Positions 43,741-52,176 of a stretch of DNA of 64,000 nucleotides are shown here, piece after piece. Position 1 is the first letter of the stretch; every line of letters begins with the position of its first letter. A program made the translations under genes and the position numbers. Source of the stretch: Amycolatopsis nalaikhensis (GTDB lineage: Bacteria > Actinomycetota > Actinomycetes > Mycobacteriales > Pseudonocardiaceae); the NCBI RefSeq assembly GCF_030264295.1, contig NZ_CP127173.1, positions 7,695,501-7,759,500 of the forward strand, in the 5' to 3' direction. The notes under the pieces were generated by a model that saw nothing but the letters and a program-made list of their open reading frames with translations, was not told where the DNA came from and ran no database searches.

Positions 43741-43766
43741 GAGGTCGTAACCGGAGCGTTTCCTGC

Positions 43767-43780
43767 GAGGAGCGCTCCCG
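43767..43780 (+). promoter_or_regulatory. Weak CebR-like box before cebR
   Basis: GAGGAGCGCTCCCG matches 11 of 14 positions of the CebR box and lies 67 bp before the cebR start, suggesting autoregulation. Confidence 0.5.
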
Positions 43781-43847
43781 GACGTGGCTGTCCGTGACCG
43801 TTAAGCTGTCGACGTCAGGGTGGTCGTGGGTGAGCGAGGGCGGTGCC

Positions 43848-44879
43848 GTGGGGCCTCGAGCAGGGGATGAGGAACGTCCGACGTTGGAGGACGTCGCGGC
43901 GTTCGCCGGCGTGTCGCGGTCGACGGCGTCACGGGCGTTGAACGACGACGCGTACGTCAGCGCGACGGCGCGCGAGAAGGTCCTCGCCGCGGCCCGTGAC
44001 CTGGGCTATTCCCCGAACCAGGCGGCGCGGTCGCTGGTCACGCGCCGCACCGGCGCGATCGCCGTGGTGCTCTCCGAGCCCGAGGCCCGGCTGCTCGACG
44101 ACCCGTACCGCACGGCCGTCATGCGCGCCGGGTACCGCGAGCTCGCCGACGTCGGCCGCCAGATGGTGCTCATCTTCAGCGACACGCGCGAGGACCTGAG
44201 CAAGACGGTCCGGTTCCTCGAGGGCGGCCACGTCGACGGTGCGCTGGTGTTCGCCCCGCACCGCGCCGACCCGCTGCCCAAGGCGCTGCGGCTGCTGCGC
44301 ATCCCGGTCGTGTTCGGCGGCCAGGCGGCCGGCATCCGCCGCGGGGTGCACGTCGTCGACTTCGACAACGAGGGCGGCGCCCGGCTGGCGGTGGAGCACC
44401 TGGTCGCGAACGGGCGGCGGCGGATCGCGACGATCGCCGGCCCCCAGGACCAGAGCGCCCCGATCGACCGGCTCGCGGGCTGGCGCAAGACCCTGCTCGA
44501 CGCCGGGCTCGACCCCGCCGACCTGGCCGAAGAGGCCGACTTCACGCTGTCCGGCGGCGCGAACGCGATGTCGGCGCTGCTGGCCCGCCACCCGGACCTC
44601 GACGCGGTGTTCGTCGCGAGCGACATGATGGCGGTGGGGGCGCTGCGGACGCTCGACGCGGCCGGTCGCCGCATCCCGGACGACGTCGCGGTGGTCAGCT
44701 TCGACGACAACGCGACGCTTGCCCCGGCCATGGACCCGCCGCTGACGTCGGTCCACCAGGACCCGCGGGAGCAGGTGCACGCGATGGTCGAGACGCTGAT
44801 GCAGCTGCTCGACGACCAGAACCTGAAACCGCGGCAGCAGATCCTGCCGGTCTCGCTGGCGGTCCGCGCGTCGAGCTGA
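43848..44879 (+). CDS. cebR: LacI-family repressor CebR
   Basis: 343 aa from GTG at 43848 (another in-frame GTG 18 bp upstream). Helix-turn-helix with LEDVAAFAGVSRSTASRALN and the hinge YSPNQAARSLVTRRTGAIAVV, then the periplasmic-binding-like sensor domain. It is divergent from cebEFG-bglC and its boxes TGGGAGCGCTCCCA are the Streptomyces CebR consensus. Cellobiose would be the inducer by analogy. The stop is followed 7 bp later by a strong inverted repeat that can terminate transcription. Confidence 0.92.
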   Translation: MGPRAGDEERPTLEDVAAFAGVSRSTASRALNDDAYVSATAREKVLAAARDLGYSPNQAARSLVTRRTGAIAVVLSEPEARLLDDPYRTAVMRAGYRELADVGRQMVLIFSDTREDLSKTVRFLEGGHVDGALVFAPHRADPLPKALRLLRIPVVFGGQAAGIRRGVHVVDFDNEGGARLAVEHLVANGRRRIATIAGPQDQSAPIDRLAGWRKTLLDAGLDPADLAEEADFTLSGGANAMSALLARHPDLDAVFVASDMMAVGALRTLDAAGRRIPDDVAVVSFDDNATLAPAMDPPLTSVHQDPREQVHAMVETLMQLLDDQNLKPRQQILPVSLAVRASS

Positions 44880-44886
44880 CCGCGAG

Positions 44887-44963
44887 CTGAAGGGGACTTT
44901 CCTGGCGTTAGATGCGAGGAAAGTCCCCTTCAGCGCGCCACATGCACTGAAGGTCCCCTTCAG
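44887..44963. repeat. CTGAAGGGGACTTTCCT inverted repeat (hairpin)
   Basis: CTGAAGGGGACTTTCCT (44887-44903) and its exact complement (44917-44933) form a 17-bp stem with a 13-base loop just after cebR; a smaller hairpin CTGAAGG-TCC-CCTTCAG follows (44947-44963). Same family as 30505-30581. The rest of the 364-bp gap is the GH48 promoter region. Confidence 0.8.
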
Positions 44964-45154
44964 CCCGGGCTGGTGAGATGTACGCGTTCGGCCCTAAACG
45001 CTGTTCTTTCGCAACTCAATGTGATCGACACGCTAGGCCGTTCGAGTGAACTGCCGACGATCGGTGGCGGCTGTTCAGGAGTGTTCAGTGCCTCCTCCTT
45101 CGCCGGACGCGCCGAAGTGACGTCCGGCGGCGCGGTGTCCTTCTGACTCGATTC

Positions 45155-45205
45155 TTTACATCCAGGTTTCCGGCTGGCTACCGTCTGCGCCTGGAAGCGC
45201 TCCCA
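45155..45205 (+). promoter_or_regulatory. Promoter and CebR box of the cellulase operon
   Basis: TTTACA (45155-45160), 18-bp spacer, TACCGT (45179-45184), followed by TGGAAGCGCTCCCA (45192-45205), one mismatch from the CebR box, positioned over the expected transcription start. AAGGAG precedes the GH48 ATG. Confidence 0.8.
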
Positions 45206-45243
45206 GATCGCTGGCTCCCTACGGACAAAGGAGTTCCGCAGCC

Positions 45244-48171
45244 ATGCGTTCCTCTCCCCGAATGCGCCGCCTGCGCGGCAGACCGCTCGCCCTGGCCACG
45301 GCCACGGTGGCGGTCGCCGCCGCGCTCGTCGCCCCACCCCCGGCGCTCGGCGCCGACGTCGCCTGTTCGGTCACCTACACCACCAACGACTGGGACACCG
45401 GGTTCACCGCCAACGTCTCGCTGCGCAACGACGGCGCCCCGCTCGACAGCTGGCAGGTCGGCTGGACCTTCCTCGACGGGCAGAAGGTCCAGCAGGGCTG
45501 GAGCGCCACCTTCGCCCAGACCGGCGCGGCGGTCACCGCGACCAACATGTCGTACAACGGCCACCTCGGCACCGGGGCGAGCACGTCGTTCGGCTTCAAC
45601 GGCTCGAAGGGGTCGGCCAACCGCCCGCCGACGGACTTCTCCGTCAACGGCACCGCGTGCACCGGGGCCAACAAAGCCCCGACCGTCAGCCTGACCTCGC
45701 CCGCGTCGACCGGCACCTACTACGCCCCGGCGACGATCCCGCTGGCGGCGACCGCCGCCGACGCCGACGGCACCGTGAGCAAGGTCGAGTTCTACGCCGG
45801 TGACACACTGCTCGCCACGGACACGGCCGCGCCGTTCGAAGGGAGCTGGGCCAACGTCCCGGCCGGGACGTACTCGGTCACCGCCAAGGCCTACGACAAC
45901 AAGAACGCCTCGACCACGTCCGCGCCGGTCAGCGTGAAGGTCCTTTCCGGACCCACGATCGTCGCCGCCCCGGCGACGGCCCAGGTCAAGCAGGGCGGGA
46001 CGACGACGTTCGCGCTCACCCTCGCCGGCGCGCCCACCGCGCCGGTGACCGTCGCCGTGGCCCGGACCGCGGGCAGCACGGACCTGACCGCGAGCCCGGC
46101 GAGCCTCACCTTCACCCCGTCGAACTGGAACGTGGCCCAGAACGTCACGGTCACCAGCGCCGACAACGGGGGAGAGCTGGGCAGCGCGACCTTCATCGCG
46201 AGCAGCAGCGGTTACGCCGCCGCGACGGTGACGGTCAACGAGATCTCGTCGTCCACTTCGGACTACCAGCTCGCGTTCCTGACCCAGTACAACAAGATCA
46301 AGGACCCGAACAACGGCTACTTCCGCAAGTTCGGGAACATCCTGGTGCCCTACCACTCGATCGAGACGCTGATCGTCGAGGCGCCGGACCACGGCCACGA
46401 GACGACGTCGGAGGCGTTCAGCTACTACCTGTGGCTGGAGGCGTCCTACGGCCGGATCACCGGTGACTGGGCCCCGTTCAACCAGGCGTGGACGTCGATC
46501 GAGACGTACGCGATCCCGTCGGCCGCCGACCAGCCGGGCAACTCCGGCTACAACGCGAGCAAGCCGGCGACCTACGCGGCGGAGTACCCGAGCCCGAAGT
46601 CGTACCCGTCGCAGCTGCAGAGCGGCGTGTCCGTCGGGGCCGACCCGATCGCGGCCGAGCTCAAGGCGGCCTACGGCTCGGCGGACGTCTACGGCATGCA
46701 CTGGCTGCTCGACGTGGACAACATCTACCAGTTCGGCCACTGCGAAGACGGCACGAACACCGCGCCCGCGTTCATCAACACCTTCCAGCGCGGTTCGCAG
46801 GAGTCGGTCTGGGAGACCGTCACCCAGCCCAGCTGCGACGTCCTGAAGTTCGGCGGCAAGAACGGTTACCTCGACCTGTTCACCGGCGACTCGTCCTACG
46901 CCAAGCAGTGGAAGTACACCAACGCGCCCGACGCGGACGCCCGCGCGGTGCAGGTGGCCTTCCAGGCCGAGAAGTGGGCCGCGGCACAGGGCAAGAGCTC
47001 CGACATCGCCGCCGTCGTCAAGAAGGCGTCGAAGATGGGCGACTACCTGCGGTACTCGCTGTTCGACAAGTACTTCAAGAAGATCGGCAACTGCGTCGGC
47101 GCGTCGAGCTGCGCGGCGGGCACCGGCAAGGACAGCGAGCACTACCTGGTTTCCTGGTACTACGCCTGGGGCGGCTCGATGGACTCCGCCAGCGCGTGGG
47201 CGTGGCGCATCGGCGACGGTGCGGCGCACCAGGGTTACCAGAACCCGCTGGCCGCGTACGCGTTGTCGGCCGACCCCGGCCTGAAGGTCACGTCGGCGAC
47301 CGGCGCGCAGGACTGGGCGACCAGCCTCGGCCGCCAGCTCGAGTTCCTGCAGTGGCTGCAGTCGTCCGAAGGCGGGCTCGCCGGCGGGGCGACGAACAGC
47401 TGGGACGGCCAGTACGGCACCCCGCCCAGCGGGACGCCGACGTTCTACGGGATGTTCTACGACTGGCAGCCGGTCTGGCACGACCCGCCGAGCAACCAGT
47501 GGTTCGGCTTCCAGACGTGGGGCATGGAACGCATCGCCGAGTACTACCAGGCGACCAACGACGCCCGCGCCAAGAAGATCCTCGACAAGTGGGTCCCGTG
47601 GGCGCTGGCGAACACGACGGTCGGCGCGGGCGGCTCGTTCCAGATCCCGTCCGACCTGACCTGGAGCGGCGCGCCGGACACCTGGAACGCCACCAGCCCC
47701 GGCTCGAACACCGGCCTCCACGTCGCGGTGAAGAACTACAGCAACGACGTCGGGGTCGCCGCTTCGCTGGCCAAGACGCTGCTCTACTACGCGTCCGGGT
47801 CGGCCAACGCCCAGGCCAAGAGCGTGGGCGAGCAGCTGCTGACCGCGCTTTCGGCGAACGCGGACACCAAGGGCATCGCGGTGCCGGAGACCCGGAGCGA
47901 CTACAACCGGTTCGACGACGCCTACAACGCCACCACCGATCAGGGCCTGTACGTCCCGAGCGGCTGGACCGGCACGATGCCGAACGGCGACGCGATCAGC
48001 TCCAGCTCCACGTTCCTGTCGATCCGCTCGTTCTACAAGAGCGATCCGCAGTGGCCGAAGGTCCAGTCCTACCTGGACGGTGGCGCCGCGCCGACGTTCA
48101 CCTACCACCGGTTCTGGGCGCAGTCGGAGATCGCCACGGCGTTCGCCGCGCACGTCGCCCTGTTCGGCTGA
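45244..48171 (+). CDS. GH48 reducing-end exocellulase with CBM2
   Basis: 975 aa, secreted. Signal peptide to about residue 37; CBM2 at 38-138 with VTYTTNDWDTGFTANVSL and flanking cysteines; an Ig-like domain at about 143-235 (PTVSLTSPASTG); a second beta-sandwich at about 238-335; and the GH48 catalytic domain from about 340 (YQLAFLTQYNKIKDPNNGYF) to the end. GH48 enzymes release cellobiose processively from reducing ends and are the key exocellulases of actinomycetes. First gene of the GH48-GH5-GH6 operon under a CebR box. Confidence 0.95.
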   Translation: MRSSPRMRRLRGRPLALATATVAVAAALVAPPPALGADVACSVTYTTNDWDTGFTANVSLRNDGAPLDSWQVGWTFLDGQKVQQGWSATFAQTGAAVTATNMSYNGHLGTGASTSFGFNGSKGSANRPPTDFSVNGTACTGANKAPTVSLTSPASTGTYYAPATIPLAATAADADGTVSKVEFYAGDTLLATDTAAPFEGSWANVPAGTYSVTAKAYDNKNASTTSAPVSVKVLSGPTIVAAPATAQVKQGGTTTFALTLAGAPTAPVTVAVARTAGSTDLTASPASLTFTPSNWNVAQNVTVTSADNGGELGSATFIASSSGYAAATVTVNEISSSTSDYQLAFLTQYNKIKDPNNGYFRKFGNILVPYHSIETLIVEAPDHGHETTSEAFSYYLWLEASYGRITGDWAPFNQAWTSIETYAIPSAADQPGNSGYNASKPATYAAEYPSPKSYPSQLQSGVSVGADPIAAELKAAYGSADVYGMHWLLDVDNIYQFGHCEDGTNTAPAFINTFQRGSQESVWETVTQPSCDVLKFGGKNGYLDLFTGDSSYAKQWKYTNAPDADARAVQVAFQAEKWAAAQGKSSDIAAVVKKASKMGDYLRYSLFDKYFKKIGNCVGASSCAAGTGKDSEHYLVSWYYAWGGSMDSASAWAWRIGDGAAHQGYQNPLAAYALSADPGLKVTSATGAQDWATSLGRQLEFLQWLQSSEGGLAGGATNSWDGQYGTPPSGTPTFYGMFYDWQPVWHDPPSNQWFGFQTWGMERIAEYYQATNDARAKKILDKWVPWALANTTVGAGGSFQIPSDLTWSGAPDTWNATSPGSNTGLHVAVKNYSNDVGVAASLAKTLLYYASGSANAQAKSVGEQLLTALSANADTKGIAVPETRSDYNRFDDAYNATTDQGLYVPSGWTGTMPNGDAISSSSTFLSIRSFYKSDPQWPKVQSYLDGGAAPTFTYHRFWAQSEIATAFAAHVALFG

Positions 48172-48181
48172 AAGGCACTCG

Positions 48182-49726
48182 ATGAAGCGACTGCTCGCAC
48201 TGGCGGTCGCCGCACTGGTCGGGGGCGCCGTTCTCACGGCGTCCCCGGCCACCGCGGCCCCCGCCCCGGAGCTTTCACGTGAAAGCTCCGGCCTCGCCGG
48301 AACCGGCACCGGGTACTGGCACGCCGTCGGCTCCCAGCTCGTCGACGCCACCGGTGCGCCGGTCCGGATGACCGGGATCAACTGGTTCGGCGCCGAGACC
48401 GGCAACTACTCGCCGCACGGCCTGTGGAGCCGCAACTACAAGGACATGCTCGACCAGATGGCGAGCCTCGGCTACAACACGCTGCGGCTGCCGTACTCCA
48501 ACCAGCTGTTCGACGCCGGGTCGAAGCCGACCAGCATCGACGCCGTCCAGAACCCGGACCTGCAGGGGCTGTCCGGGCTGCAGGTGCTCGACAAGATCAT
48601 CGCCTACGCCGGCACCAAGGGCATGCGCGTGCTCCTCGACCGGCACCGGCCGGACTCCGGCGCGCAGTCCCCGCTCTGGTACACCAGCGCGTACTCGGAG
48701 AGCCGCTGGATTTCCGACTGGACGATGCTGGCGCAGCACTACCGGGGCAACACCACAGTGATCGGCGCCGACCTGCACAACGAACCGCACTCGATCCAGG
48801 GTGGCGGCGGCGCGTGCTGGGGCTGCGGCGACACCGCGACCGACTGGCGGCTCGCCGCCGAACGCGCCGGGAACGCCGTGCTGGCCGCGAACCCGGACTG
48901 GCTGATCGTCGTCGAGGGCGTCGACTGCGTCAGCGGCACCGGCGATCCGCAGTGCGGCTGGTGGGGCGGCAACCTCTCCGGGGCCCGGCAGTTCCCGGTG
49001 CGGCTGTCCGAACCGGACAAGCTCGTCTACTCGGCGCACGAGTACGCGACGTCGGTGTTCGCCCAGCCGTGGTTCTCCGACCCGGCGTTCCCGGCCAACC
49101 TGCCCGCGTTGTGGGACCACTTCTTCGGCTACCTGCAGAAGCAGAACGTCGCACCCGTCCTGCTCGGCGAGTTCGGCTCGACGCTGGCCGACCCGCGCGA
49201 CAAGACATGGCTGCAGGAGCTGATGAAGTACGCCGGGACGGGCGCGACCGGGATGAGCTTCACGTACTGGTCGTGGAACCCGAACTCCGGGGACACCGGC
49301 GGCATCCTCAACGACGACTGGACCACGGTCAACCAGGCCAAGCAGGCCATCCTGCAGCCCTACCTGATCCCACCGGTCGGCGGCGGGGGTACCACGGATC
49401 CGCCGCCCGCGGTGTCGTGCGCCGTCACCTACCACGTCGACAACAGCTGGCAAGGCGGCTTCGTCGCCTCCGTGACCCTCAAGAACACGGGGACGTCGCC
49501 GCTCAAGAGCTGGGCGCTCGGCTGGACCGAGCCGTCCGGGACGCAGATCACCAGCGGCTGGAACGCGACGGTCACCCAGACCGGCCAGCAGGCCACGGCC
49601 AAGGCACCGACCTGGGCGCCCGACCTGGCCGCCGGGGCCTCGGTGGCCATCGGCTTCCAAGCGACCGGCCCTTCCGGCGGGACACCGACCGGGTTCGCCG
49701 TCGGCGCCACCTCCTGCACCTCGTAA
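48182..49726 (+). CDS. GH5 endoglucanase with C-terminal CBM2
   Basis: 514 aa, secreted. Signal peptide to about residue 26 (TASPATAA). GH5 domain about 45-395 with acid/base Glu in DLHNEPH and nucleophile Glu in LLGEFGST; a Gly-rich linker and CBM2 from about 408 (SCAVTYHVDNSWQGGF). It cuts internal beta-1,4 bonds and supplies chain ends for GH48 and GH6. Residues 29-36 (ELSRESSG), just after the signal peptide, are encoded by a 26-bp perfect palindrome shared with an intergenic site at 36.6 kb. It starts 10 bp after the GH48 stop. Confidence 0.93.
   Translation: MKRLLALAVAALVGGAVLTASPATAAPAPELSRESSGLAGTGTGYWHAVGSQLVDATGAPVRMTGINWFGAETGNYSPHGLWSRNYKDMLDQMASLGYNTLRLPYSNQLFDAGSKPTSIDAVQNPDLQGLSGLQVLDKIIAYAGTKGMRVLLDRHRPDSGAQSPLWYTSAYSESRWISDWTMLAQHYRGNTTVIGADLHNEPHSIQGGGGACWGCGDTATDWRLAAERAGNAVLAANPDWLIVVEGVDCVSGTGDPQCGWWGGNLSGARQFPVRLSEPDKLVYSAHEYATSVFAQPWFSDPAFPANLPALWDHFFGYLQKQNVAPVLLGEFGSTLADPRDKTWLQELMKYAGTGATGMSFTYWSWNPNSGDTGGILNDDWTTVNQAKQAILQPYLIPPVGGGGTTDPPPAVSCAVTYHVDNSWQGGFVASVTLKNTGTSPLKSWALGWTEPSGTQITSGWNATVTQTGQQATAKAPTWAPDLAAGASVAIGFQATGPSGGTPTGFAVGATSCTS
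48266..48291. repeat. 26-bp perfect palindrome inside the GH5 gene
   Basis: Perfectly self-complementary, arms CCGGAGCTTTCAC and complement, same TTTCACGTGAAA core as 36639-36664. It encodes part of the linker after the signal peptide. Confidence 0.85.
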
Positions 49727-49752
49727 CCCGACAACGAAGAGGAGCACACTCG

Positions 49753-51558
49753 ATGAGGAGTGAATTCTGGTCCCCGAAGAGGAAGGTGCGGCTCGCCGCG
49801 GCTTCCTCGGTGACGGCCGCCGCGGTCGTCTCGGGGCTCCTGGTGGCCGGCGGCAGCCCGGCGACCGCCGCCACCGGCTGCAAGGTCACCTACACCGTCA
49901 ACCAGTGGGACACCGGGTTCACCGCGAACGTCGCGGTGACGAACCTCGGTGACGCCGTCTCCTCCTGGAACGTCGAATGGGACTTCGGCGGCAACCAGCA
50001 GGTCCAGCAGGGCTGGAGCGCCACGTTCAGCCAGTCCGGCAAGCACGTCAGCGCGAAGAACCCGTCGTGGGGCGGGTCGCTGGGCTCGAACGCGACGGCG
50101 AGCTTCGGCTTCAACGGCTCGTTCTCGGGTACGAACGACATCCCGGCGTCGTTCTCGCTCAACGGCGTCCACTGCGACGGCAGCACCGGCGGCCCGAGCA
50201 CGACCCCGACGACGCCGACCACGCCCACGACCCCGACCACCCCGACGGGGCCGACCACGACGACGACGCCCCAGCCCGGGACGCACGTGGAGAACCCGTA
50301 CGCCGGGGCCAAGGGCTACGTGAACCCGGACTGGTCGGCGTCGGTGACATCGGCGGCCGCGACCACGGGCGGCACGCTCGGCGCCCAGATGGCCAAGGTG
50401 GCCAACACCTCCACGGCAGTCTGGCTCGACCGGATCGCGGCGATCGAAGGCACGTCGAGCGCGCGCGGCCTGCGCGGGCACCTCGACGCGGCGCTGGCTC
50501 AGCAGAGCGGCGGCACGCCGGTGACGATCCAGATCGTCGTCTACGACCTGCCGAACCGCGACTGCGCGGCACTGGCGTCCAACGGTGAGCTGCAGGTCGC
50601 GCAGAACGGCCTGGCCCGGTACAAGAGCGAGTACATCGACCCGATCGCCTCGATCCTGTCCGACGCGAAGTACGCGCCGCTGCGGATCGTGGCGGTCGTC
50701 GAGCCGGACTCGCTGCCCAACCTGATCACCAACACCGCGACGGCCAAGTGCGCGGAGGCGCAGTCGAGCGGGGCGTACGTGCAGGGCATCCAGTACGCGC
50801 TGAACAAGCTGCACGCGATTTCCAACGTCTACAACTACCTGGACATCGCGCACTCGGCGTGGCTGGGCTGGGACAGCAACTTCGGCCCGTTCGTCAACCT
50901 GATCAAGCAGACGCTGCAGGGCACGACGGCCGGGGTGAACAGCGTCGACGGCTTCATCAGCGACACGGCGAACTACACCCCGCTCACCGAGCCGAACCTG
51001 CCCGACCCGAACCTGAACGTCGGCGGGCAGCAGCTGAAGTCGGCGACCTTCTACCAGTGGAACCCGTACTTCAGCGAGGTGCCGTTCGCGACGGCGATGT
51101 ACAACGCGTTCGTCTCCGCGGGCCTGCCGAGCGGGATCGGCATGCTGGTCGACACCTCGCGCAACGGCTGGGGCGGCTCGGCCCGGCCGTCGGGCGCCTC
51201 GGGGTCCACTGTGGACGCCTACGTCAACTCCGGCCGGATCGACCGGCGGCTGCACCGCGGCAACTGGTGCAACCAGAGCGGAGCCGGTCTGGGCGAGCGT
51301 CCGACCGCCTCGCCGGCGGCGCACTTCGACGCCTACGTCTGGATCAAGCCGCCGGGTGAGTCCGACGGCGCGAGCCAGCAGATCCCGAACGACGAAGGCA
51401 AGGGTTTCGACCAGATGTGCGACCCGACCTTCCACGGCAGCCAGCAGGCCAACGGCGGCAACCTGACCGGCGCCCTGCCGAACGCCCCGCTGTCCGGCAA
51501 GTGGTTCCAGGCCCAGTTCGAGCAGCTGGTCCAGAACGCCTACCCGCCGGTGCAGTGA
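49753..51558 (+). CDS. GH6 cellobiohydrolase with N-terminal CBM2
   Basis: 601 aa, secreted. Signal peptide to about residue 41, CBM2 about 42-140 (CKVTYTVNQWDTGFTANVAV), a Thr/Pro linker of TTPTTP units about 146-172, then the GH6 barrel. Catalytic aspartates of GH6 fall in IVVYDLPNRDCAALASNGEL and VVEPDSLPNLIT. It releases cellobiose from non-reducing ends, opposite in direction to GH48. The start is preceded by GAAGAGGAGCAC and is 26 bp after the GH5 gene. A terminator hairpin follows. Confidence 0.94.
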   Translation: MRSEFWSPKRKVRLAAASSVTAAAVVSGLLVAGGSPATAATGCKVTYTVNQWDTGFTANVAVTNLGDAVSSWNVEWDFGGNQQVQQGWSATFSQSGKHVSAKNPSWGGSLGSNATASFGFNGSFSGTNDIPASFSLNGVHCDGSTGGPSTTPTTPTTPTTPTTPTGPTTTTTPQPGTHVENPYAGAKGYVNPDWSASVTSAAATTGGTLGAQMAKVANTSTAVWLDRIAAIEGTSSARGLRGHLDAALAQQSGGTPVTIQIVVYDLPNRDCAALASNGELQVAQNGLARYKSEYIDPIASILSDAKYAPLRIVAVVEPDSLPNLITNTATAKCAEAQSSGAYVQGIQYALNKLHAISNVYNYLDIAHSAWLGWDSNFGPFVNLIKQTLQGTTAGVNSVDGFISDTANYTPLTEPNLPDPNLNVGGQQLKSATFYQWNPYFSEVPFATAMYNAFVSAGLPSGIGMLVDTSRNGWGGSARPSGASGSTVDAYVNSGRIDRRLHRGNWCNQSGAGLGERPTASPAAHFDAYVWIKPPGESDGASQQIPNDEGKGFDQMCDPTFHGSQQANGGNLTGALPNAPLSGKWFQAQFEQLVQNAYPPVQ

Positions 51559-51563
51559 CAGCC

Positions 51564-51604
51564 CCCGGGCCGGGCGGTGCCGCGCAGCCGCCGCCCGGCC
51601 CGGG
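51564..51604. terminator. Terminator hairpin between GH6 and GNAT genes
   Basis: CCCGGGCCGGGCGG (51564-51577) pairs exactly with 51591-51604, loop 13 bases, immediately after the GH6 stop and before the convergent GNAT stop. Confidence 0.75.
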
Positions 51605-51609
51605 CTCCA

Positions 51610-52128
51610 TCACAGGTCCTTGCGAAAGCTGAGCCGGTCCAGGCCCGGCCCGTCGTAGTCGGGCTGGACCGGCAGGCCCTCGAACTCCTTCGGCCCTGGT
51701 TCGGTGACGAACCCCATCCGGGTGTGGAACGCGTGCGAACCCTTGTTGACCGGCGACGTGATCGCCCGCACCACCGAGCGCCCGTGTGCGCGGCTGTAGG
51801 CGAAGAAGCGCTCGTACAGCGCCGCGCCCAGCCCGCGGCCGCGCTCGGCGGGATCGACCCCGACGAAGTGGATGTAGCTCTCGGCCGGCCGCGACGGCGA
51901 GAGGAACCCGATCAGGAACGCGACGATCCGCTCGTCCGCGGTCACCAGGAAGCTGCTGCCGGTGAAGTGCTGGAACATCAGCTTCGGGAGCAGGAGGGCG
52001 CGTTGGCGGGAACCTTCTTCACCGCCGAGCCCGCCCCACCACTCGTCGAGGACGGCGAGGACGGGCAGGTGGTCGTCGGGGCCGGGGTGCCGGACGGGGT
52101 GGCCGAGAAGCGGCGGCAGGGTGCTCAT
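51610..52128 (-). CDS. GNAT-family N-acetyltransferase
   Basis: 172 aa. GNAT fold with the acetyl-CoA loop VDPAERGRGLGAALYERFFAY (Q/RxxGxG/A) and the end SHAFHTRMGFVTEPG. The acceptor is unknown. ATG at 52128 chosen; a GTG lies 9 bp upstream. It is the only gene in the cellulose region without an evident link to sugar use, and no CebR box is near. It is convergent with the GH6 gene. Confidence 0.85.
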   Translation of the reverse strand: MSTLPPLLGHPVRHPGPDDHLPVLAVLDEWWGGLGGEEGSRQRALLLPKLMFQHFTGSSFLVTADERIVAFLIGFLSPSRPAESYIHFVGVDPAERGRGLGAALYERFFAYSRAHGRSVVRAITSPVNKGSHAFHTRMGFVTEPGPKEFEGLPVQPDYDGPGLDRLSFRKDL

Positions 52129-52176
52129 ACCGGCCACCCTGCCCGCGGTCGCCGTCGCGTTCCAGCGGGTTTCCGG

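Noticed and set aside
45178..48405. Long open reading frame on the minus strand across the GH48 gene (over 1000 codons)
   Set aside because: It is a shadow frame: Arg/Val/Gly-rich, no domain, and antisense to an unambiguous GH48 gene with CBM2. High GC makes such frames common.
50200..50275. Short tandem repeats (accacgccc-type units) in the GH6 gene, also near 55000 in the LPMO gene
   Set aside because: They simply encode the Thr/Pro linkers between CBM2 and the catalytic domain, and are not a CRISPR or satellite.
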